From Tipula vernalis (taxonomy: Eukaryota; Arthropoda; Insecta; Diptera; Tipulidae): a stretch of DNA of 64,000 nt. The translations under genes were made by a program, and so were the position numbers. The stretch spans positions 139,480,577 to 139,544,576 of the forward strand of contig OY282558.1 of assembly GCA_958295665.1 (NCBI GenBank). The letters run 5' to 3'. Positions 58,167 through 64,000 of this stretch are shown in pieces. Within the stretch, counting starts at the first letter, position 1. Each line of letters begins with the position of its first letter. The notes under the pieces were generated by a model that saw only the letters and a list, made by a program, of their open reading frames with translations, was not told where the DNA came from and made no database searches.

Positions 58167-59660
58167 CCGATCATCGTGAAAATAGTATAATATTTAGCCC
58201 CTTGTATGCCCATTTTAAAACTATATAGCCCCAATCCGAGAGATTTTTAGTTTTGGCACAGCATAATAAAAACTCATTAAAACTGGGTAAATGCTATTGA
58301 GTTGTAAGACAAAGGCAATATTTCGGCCACTTGCAACAAACCGATCATCGTGAAAATAATACAATATTTAGCCCCTTGTATGCCCATTGTAAAACTATAT
58401 AGCCCCAATCCGAGAGATTTTTAGTTTTGGCACAGCATAATAAAAACTCATTAAAACTGGGTAAATGCTATTGAGTTGTAAGACAAAGGCAATATTTGGG
58501 CCACTTGCAACATACCGATCATCGTGAAAATAATACAATATTTAGCCCCTTGTATGCCCATTGTAAAACTATATAGCCCCAATCCGAGAGATTTTTAGTT
58601 TTGGCACAGCATAATAAAAACCCATTAAAACTGGGTAAATGCTATTTAGTTGTAAGACAAAGGCAATATTTCGGTCACTTGCAACATACCGATCATCGTG
58701 AAAATAATACAATATTTAGCCCCTTGTATGCCCATTGTAAAACTATATAGCCCCAATCCGAGAGATTTTTAGTTTTGGCACAGCATAATAAAAACTCATT
58801 AAAACTGGGTAAATGCTATTGAGTTGTAAGACAAAGGCAATATTTGGGCCACTTGCAACATACCGATCATCGTGAAAATAATACAATATTTAGCTCCTTG
58901 TATGCCCATTGTAAAACTATATAGCCCCAATCCGAGAGATTTTTAGTTTTGGCACAGCATAATAAAAACTCATTAAAACTGGGTAAATGCTATTGAGTTG
59001 TAAGACAAAGGCAATATTTCGGCCTATTGCAACATACCGATCATCGTGAAAATAATACAATATTTAGCCCCTTGTATGCCCATTGTAAAACTATATAGCC
59101 ATAATCCGGGAGATTTTTAGTTTTGGCACAGCATAATAAAAATTCATTAAAACTGGTTAAATGCTATTGAGTTGTAAGACAAAGGCAATATTTCGGCCAC
59201 TTGCAACATACCGATCATCGTGAAAATAATACAATATTTAGCCCCTTGTATGCCCATTGTAAAACTATATAGCCCCAATCCGAGAGATTTTTAGTTTTGG
59301 CACAGCATAATAAAAACCCATTAAAACTGGGTAAATGCTATTGAGTTGTAAGACAAAGGCAATATTTCGGTCACTTGCAACATACCGATCATCGTGAAAA
59401 TAATACAATATTTAGCCCCTTGTATGCCCATTGTAAAACTATATAGCCCCAATCCGAGAGATTTTTAGTTTTGGCACAGCATAATAAAAACTCATTAAAA
59501 CTGGGTAAATGCTATTGAGTTGTAAGACAAAGGCAATATTTCGGCCACTTGCAACATACCGATCATCGTGAAAATAATACAATATTTAGCCCCTTGTATG
59601 CCCATTGTAATACTATATAGCCCCAATCCGAGAGATTTTTAGTTTTGGCACAGCATAATA
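58167..59660. repeat. 174-bp tandem array, nine units
   Basis: CCGATCATCGTG recurs at 58167, 58341, 58515, 58689, 58863, 59037, 59211, 59385 and 59559, exactly 174 bp each time. Units are nearly identical, with single-base differences such as TTTCGG/TTTGGG. The last unit merges with the right terminal inverted repeat. The left repeat contains only part of one unit. Non-coding. Confidence 0.95.
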
Positions 59661-60149
59661 AAAAATGAAAATACTGTCATTTATTTTTAATACTGGTAAT
59701 TATGAATTTTTTTTTTAAACCAATTTGGTTTATTAGAAGTGCATAACTAAAATATTTTATAATCAATTTTCTTTGTTTTTCATTGATTTTATTTTAATGA
59801 AATTATATTTATTTTTATTAAATACAATAAAATCCTGGGCTGGGATAACTTCACACATGAGCATATGGTGCATAATTTTATTAGTATTGCCTGATTAAAT
59901 TTTTTTATTTTCTGGGATAAAATCCTGGGCTAACTTCACATGCCTTAATGTTTTTGTGAGATAGAGAATAAGAACAAAATAGATGATCGATAATCGAACA
60001 GATGATAATAGACCAGAAGCCATTAAGTGTTCGTCTGATTATCATGTATTAATTATAATAAATAAAAATTGTAAAGATAAAATAAATAAATGGAAAACAT
60101 TATTAAAAATTAAAAGATAAATAAATTAAAATGTGTAAATAGTGGTTGT

Positions 60150-60210
60150 TAATCTAGCAAATACTGTGCTTAGGTTGTAAGGCTAAGCGTTTGCTTGATT
60201 AGCGAATTCA
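60150..60210 (-). repeat. LTR fragment, minus orientation (overlaps env end)
   Basis: On the minus strand AATTCGCTAATCAAGCAAAC and the next ~35 bases match 61063-61110 on the plus strand almost exactly. This is the 5' part of the element's LTR, which overlaps the end of env. Confidence 0.7.
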
Positions 60211-60779
60211 TCTCTCTGGTTTGCTCCTGAAGTTGGTGTGGTGTTAATATGAGTGAACTAAGTTTGCCTTTCTGGTGATGTTGTTGGTTTAGATTAAGAT
60301 TTGCTATGCTTTCTTTGTAGAAATTTCCGGCACGTTGATCAAGTACGCCAAATAGCTCATTAACTATGGTACCAAAGAAGTCAAACGGTGATCTTTTTTG
60401 ACGGGCTATTTCATTTCTTCCTAACATGCTCCTCTTCTAAGTCGATGTAGAGGTTCCGCATTTGGGATGAAATTAATCCACAGTGTATCGTATGTGTATA
60501 TGTAGACTTGGAGTGCGTTATATTTTTGCATAATTCATTTAGCTGCCGAGTGGATTTTTCCAGATGGTTGAGCTCGGTCCAATATACTGTTAGATTGAAG
60601 TATGTTATTAGTTTCCATTCTCCATTGATTAAACTGCCTTGACCAATTTTGTCAAAGTAGATGCCCGGTTGAGACGAGAACTTGGATATGTTGTAACTGG
60701 ATGTTGTTTCTGATACCACCATTCCTAATATACAGAATATTGACAGCGTATACAGCAAGAGATTTGATTTTGTAAGCAC
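60170..60779 (-). pseudogene. Errantivirus-like env, internally deleted and frameshifted
   Basis: Minus-strand frame from 60779 with a hydrophobic signal-like N-terminus (about res 5-22) and an ectodomain start typical of insect endogenous retrovirus envelope proteins. After a frame change at about 60415 a furin-like site (RQKR) and the following FFGTIVNELFG fusion-region motif appear (about 60365-60395). The frame stops at 60170, within LTR-like sequence. At about 200 residues in total it is less than half of a normal Env, and it lacks a transmembrane anchor. Env would mediate membrane fusion in infectious relatives; this copy cannot. Confidence 0.75.
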
Positions 60780-61062
60780 AGATCATTTTAATTTTAAGTA
60801 ATAAAATTGTTCAGGTTGCATAAAGTGAAATATTAATAACGGAAGTATGCACACATATTATTTATCAGCTTTACATAATATTTTATTGTAGTATTCTAAG
60901 AATATAGACAACATTATAAAAAAAAAGAAAGATTATGAAAACTCGCTATTAGGCAGTTTCTAAAAATGTATTTAATAGAAGAATAAACAGAATAAACTTA
61001 TAATTATCAAACGTGTAGTTTCTAATTCTCCGTCTAATTAAACCCCACCAGCGGTAATCTAA

Positions 61063-61202
61063 TTAGATAAATTCGCTAATCAAGCAAACGCTTAGCCTTA
61101 CAACCTAAGCACTGTATTTGTTTTAGTTAATACATTTAACTATACAATTAACATCTAACAAATTTAAACACCAAGCATACAACATGGCGACCGTGAAAAT
61201 AT
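61063..61202 (+). repeat. LTR fragment with primer-binding-like site, plus orientation
   Basis: The same LTR start as at 60150-60210 but inverted, continuing to about 61182 and followed by TGGCGACCGTGAAAATATT (61185-61203), which begins with TGG like a primer site. No gag follows. Confidence 0.6.
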
Positions 61203-61203
61203 T

Positions 61204-64000
61204 TTTTTTTTTGTTCTAATTAAAAGTTAAATTGTGATAAAAACTCTAATAAAAGTTCACTGCAAATAAAAGTGGCAAATATGGTGCAAATATGGACAAA
61301 ATATTAATCTGTACATAAATTATATAAGGGCAGAGGTGCACAACATATATGTATTTTGTCTATAAAAAGCCGAAAGAATCTTATTGATTTAATATAGAGA
61401 CAAACTTCTCTTCTCTTTTTGCCTTGAGTTTTTTGATTTAGTGAATATGATTCGCTAAGTCAGTACGTTCGTATATGACACTGTCTGTGATGGTGATGGT
61501 GATGGTGATGGTGATAGTATTAGGCACTGAGGTCATTCATTCCAGGAATCTGAAATTCGGGAAAAACATGAAAATTCAAAATGTCCATAATATCTAGCGA
61601 ACTAAGTCATTTTGCAGATTTAATTTAATAAATTTAATTTCAAAATGAAAGCTTAAACTGGTTAAAAGCTTATTCGCATTTAGAACCGAGGTAAAGAAGT
61701 TCTTTTAAATTATGTTTGTGTTCCATTTGCCTGATAAATGCTTTTCAATATTCTTTCTTTTTAAATAATAGACATCTTTAATTACATATTTAGAAAGCTT
61801 ATATTTTTGGAACTTTTTCTGAAGAGCTTTGAATACTTTGGAGTTTTTTGTATATTTTCCTCAAATGTTCCAAACTTTTAGGTTTTTAAATATGTGAAAT
61901 GTTTGAGAAGAAAGATTATTAAACTTTATTTTTTATAAGAACTTTGGTTATACTATTTTCAAACACTATTTTGTTAAATCAAACACAATAAATTCGGGTG
62001 ATTTGGCCTTCGACAATGGCGAAATTTTATTGTTGCGAATGTTTTACGACGATGGCTTTTTTATGCGTGGCATTCACTATTTACACTAATTACGTTATTT
62101 TTGGAAATTAATTTCACAACCATTTGCCAATGTTAACTTTACTAAAAATTTATTTCGCGACGAAAACTTTATTTTATTTTGTTTACGCCTATGCGAAGGT
62201 TCGAGACGAGAGATCGATTATGATTACATTGATTTTATACTGGGCGCAAAAAAAATGACGTTTTGTATTTTCCGTAATCACCGCGCGCGGCGCTGGTGCT
62301 GATATATTTTGTGCTGTTTGATCAGCAATTGCGTTAGCGCTGAGTAAGTTAATATAAATGACAATTGACAATGTATTTAATTTGTTCGCAATTATTTATT
62401 TTATTGCGTGCGTAAAAACTGATTGTTAATTGTAGTGATGAACAATTAATATAATTATTATTGTGAGTCGCTACATTATCATTCACAGTTTTTTTGTTTT
62501 TAGTGGTCTATCAAATAACTTTAAAACAGATATTTAATACTTTACTACTTTGACCTGTGCTTGTGATATCGAAATTTTTGGTTTTTGAGCTTCTGAAGCT
62601 TTAATTTTGCCGTGTCAAAGAAAAGAGAAATAAAATGTAAAGCTTTTGACATCTCGTTAACTTTAAACGATCAAATTTTTCGTATTAAATTCTAATTTGT
62701 TCTATAAATTGATTAAATATTTCCTACTTTGTTCAATAAATTGCGAATCTAGAAAATCCTTCTTAGTTTTAGCAAAAACTTAATACTACACTTTGTACTT
62801 TTAAATGTTTTAGTACTCAATATTACTTTTTAACGTTTTGTAAGACCTACCATTTCTTATACTTATACAAAATTTTTTTATACAATAGGTCTCACAAAAC
62901 GACCTCTATAAAACTTCCACTCTTTCGAGCTTTTACAGTTTTCTATACACCATTATGAATATTCAAGATTTTTCATCAATTTATCTTAATTAATATTAAT
63001 GTTCGTTTTGACGCTGTACCATAATCGAATTTACATCATTCCCCTCGTTTCGCTGTTGTATTTACCCAAAGAAAGACCAACCGAAAAAAGTTAAATAGAA
63101 ATAAAAAAAAAAGGATTTTCACAATTAAATGTTAAATGATCGAATGTAGAACGATTTAAAAATAGGCAAAAAAAAAGGAAAATTTTCATTTTTTTCCCAT
63201 GTAACAAGGCAAAACATAACACAACGATTATAAAAACAACAAAAAAGCAATAAAAGACTATAATGAAATAAATTTAATTTAATAACAATTTCCTGTTTGA
63301 TAAGGAAAATATTTTTCCCCAAAAAGGAGATAAAAATCCTTTATTTTGTTATTTTTTTAATTTTTTAACTTTTCTAACATCCTTTTATTTAACTTTTGTT
63401 GGTTTGGTTGGAGAATATACGGAATAGGAAGAGAATTTAAACGATTTTAATTTTAATTTAATTTCATTTTTTTTTGTATTTCTTCAAATCCAATTAAAAA
63501 AAAATGTTCAATATAAACACAAGAACAAGAAGTTGAATACATACATTGTATTGTGTTTGTGTTCCATCTAGCAGTTTATATAACGTTTCGATACGAAGAC
63601 GAGAGTCATTAAATGAGTATTTTATCACCAATTGTGTATTTGAAAGGTTGTTATCTTAATTATGTATACATTACCGTTGCGCTGTAAGAACATTTTAATT
63701 TTTTTACCGTTCAACGACACCCATCCATAGTGATACACATTTCTAAACAAGAATAATGAGTTGATTACATGATAAGACAAATGTATCATTAGGTCTCGTC
63801 ATTTCAACAACATAATGACATTTTTAATAATATCAAAAATAATGTACATAAATAAATCTTGGTTTAGAAGAAAATTGAAAATTTATTAATCTTATATTGA
63901 TTGGGCAAATATGTACGTATGTACAAAACGAAATTATCATCACGCATTTCCTTATGTTTTTTTTTGTTGTACTTGTTTTCCGAAAGCAAATCTAAAATAG
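61204..64000. other. AT-rich DNA, no gene recognised
   Basis: Contains a (GATGGT)n microsatellite at about 61488-61516 and an inverted repeat (CGTTTTGTAAGACCTA at 62837-62852 with TAGGTCTCACAAAACG at about 62886-62901). There is a short GC-rich patch near 62278-62296. No supported coding region. Confidence 0.45.

Larger units (their letters stand above)
56862..59945 (-). mobile_element. MULE/Foldback-like transposon carrying a USP-like gene
   Basis: Starts AGGCATGTGAAGTTAGCCC and ends GGGCTAACTTCACATGCCT. It is flanked by the 9-bp duplication TAATGTTTT (56853-56861 and 59946-59954). Terminal inverted repeats are about 350 bp each (56862-57211 and 59596-59945). A 9-bp duplication with long inverted repeats and internal tandem repeats is the signature of Mutator-like/Foldback elements. 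No MULE transposase is encoded, so it is non-autonomous. Contents: a minus-strand USP-like gene (57282-58146) and a 174-bp tandem array (58167-59660). It interrupts the errantivirus-like gag region. Confidence 0.9.

Noticed and set aside
58167..59660. CRISPR-like regular repeat
   Set aside because: The 174-bp units are contiguous without unique spacers, in eukaryotic DNA; this is a tandem repeat.
62189..62371. Minus-strand 60-codon frame near a GC-rich patch
   Set aside because: No domain, no splice context, and a phrase resembling LTR-like text (GAGACGAGA); not supported as a gene.

Overview
This is a window of insect nuclear DNA, most likely from a higher fly (Diptera). It is about 70% A+T. 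It carries one recognisable host gene, intron-containing and SINA/SIAH-like, among a dense graveyard of transposable elements. The exact species cannot be read from the sequence. The mix of piggyBac, CsRn1-type, K02A2.6-type and errantivirus-type LTR elements, BEL/Pao, an I-type LINE and MULE/Foldback-like DNA fits brachyceran flies such as tephritids.

Layout. 1-4071: broken Ty3/Gypsy (K02A2.6-like) element on + with its LTR and an adjoining primer-binding-like site. 4282-9274: a second, different K02A2.6-like element on +. Its gag is split just after the start codon by a 3.04-kb EnSpm/CACTA-like DNA transposon (4303-7343), and its pol is internally deleted. 10574-11986: two-exon SINA-like gene on -. 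12855-20513: complete but decayed CsRn1-clade LTR retrotransposon on - with a GCGG target duplication. It contains a short non-autonomous LTR element (14626-17475, AATC duplication). That element's 3' LTR contains an inverted-LTR element (14758-16020, TATT duplication), and inside that sits a small DNA element (15189-15901, TA duplication). 21.9-26.5 kb: MITE-like inverted repeats, CsRn1 and mariner relics and a degenerate minisatellite. About 27.7-37 kb: a very AT-rich tandem array with a ~1.35-kb period, interrupted by a piggyBac element at TTAA (32169-34608). 38-46.6 kb: AT-rich non-coding DNA with a foldback repeat, a LINE RNase H fragment and a DNA-transposase-like relic.

46.6-53.3 kb: a BEL/Pao gag relic runs into a Ty3-type reverse transcriptase relic. 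An intact I-type LINE (47407-52830, two ORFs, 12-bp target duplication) has inserted exactly in the YIDD active-site codons of that reverse transcriptase. 53.4-54.06 kb: inverted tandem repeats. 54.06-56.85 kb: errantivirus-like gag-pol on -. This is interrupted by a 3.08-kb MULE/Foldback-like element (56862-59945; 9-bp target duplication, 350-bp terminal inverted repeats). That element carries a gene resembling a ubiquitin-specific protease and nine copies of an exact 174-bp period. 60.2-61.2 kb: truncated errantivirus env on - and an oppositely oriented LTR fragment with a primer-binding-like site. 61.2-64 kb: AT-rich DNA without recognisable genes.

Almost all protein-coding potential belongs to mobile elements. 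The likely functional units are the SINA-like gene and, to judge by its open frames, the LINE. Coordinates of degenerate relics are approximate; element ends supported by target duplications are exact to within a base or two.
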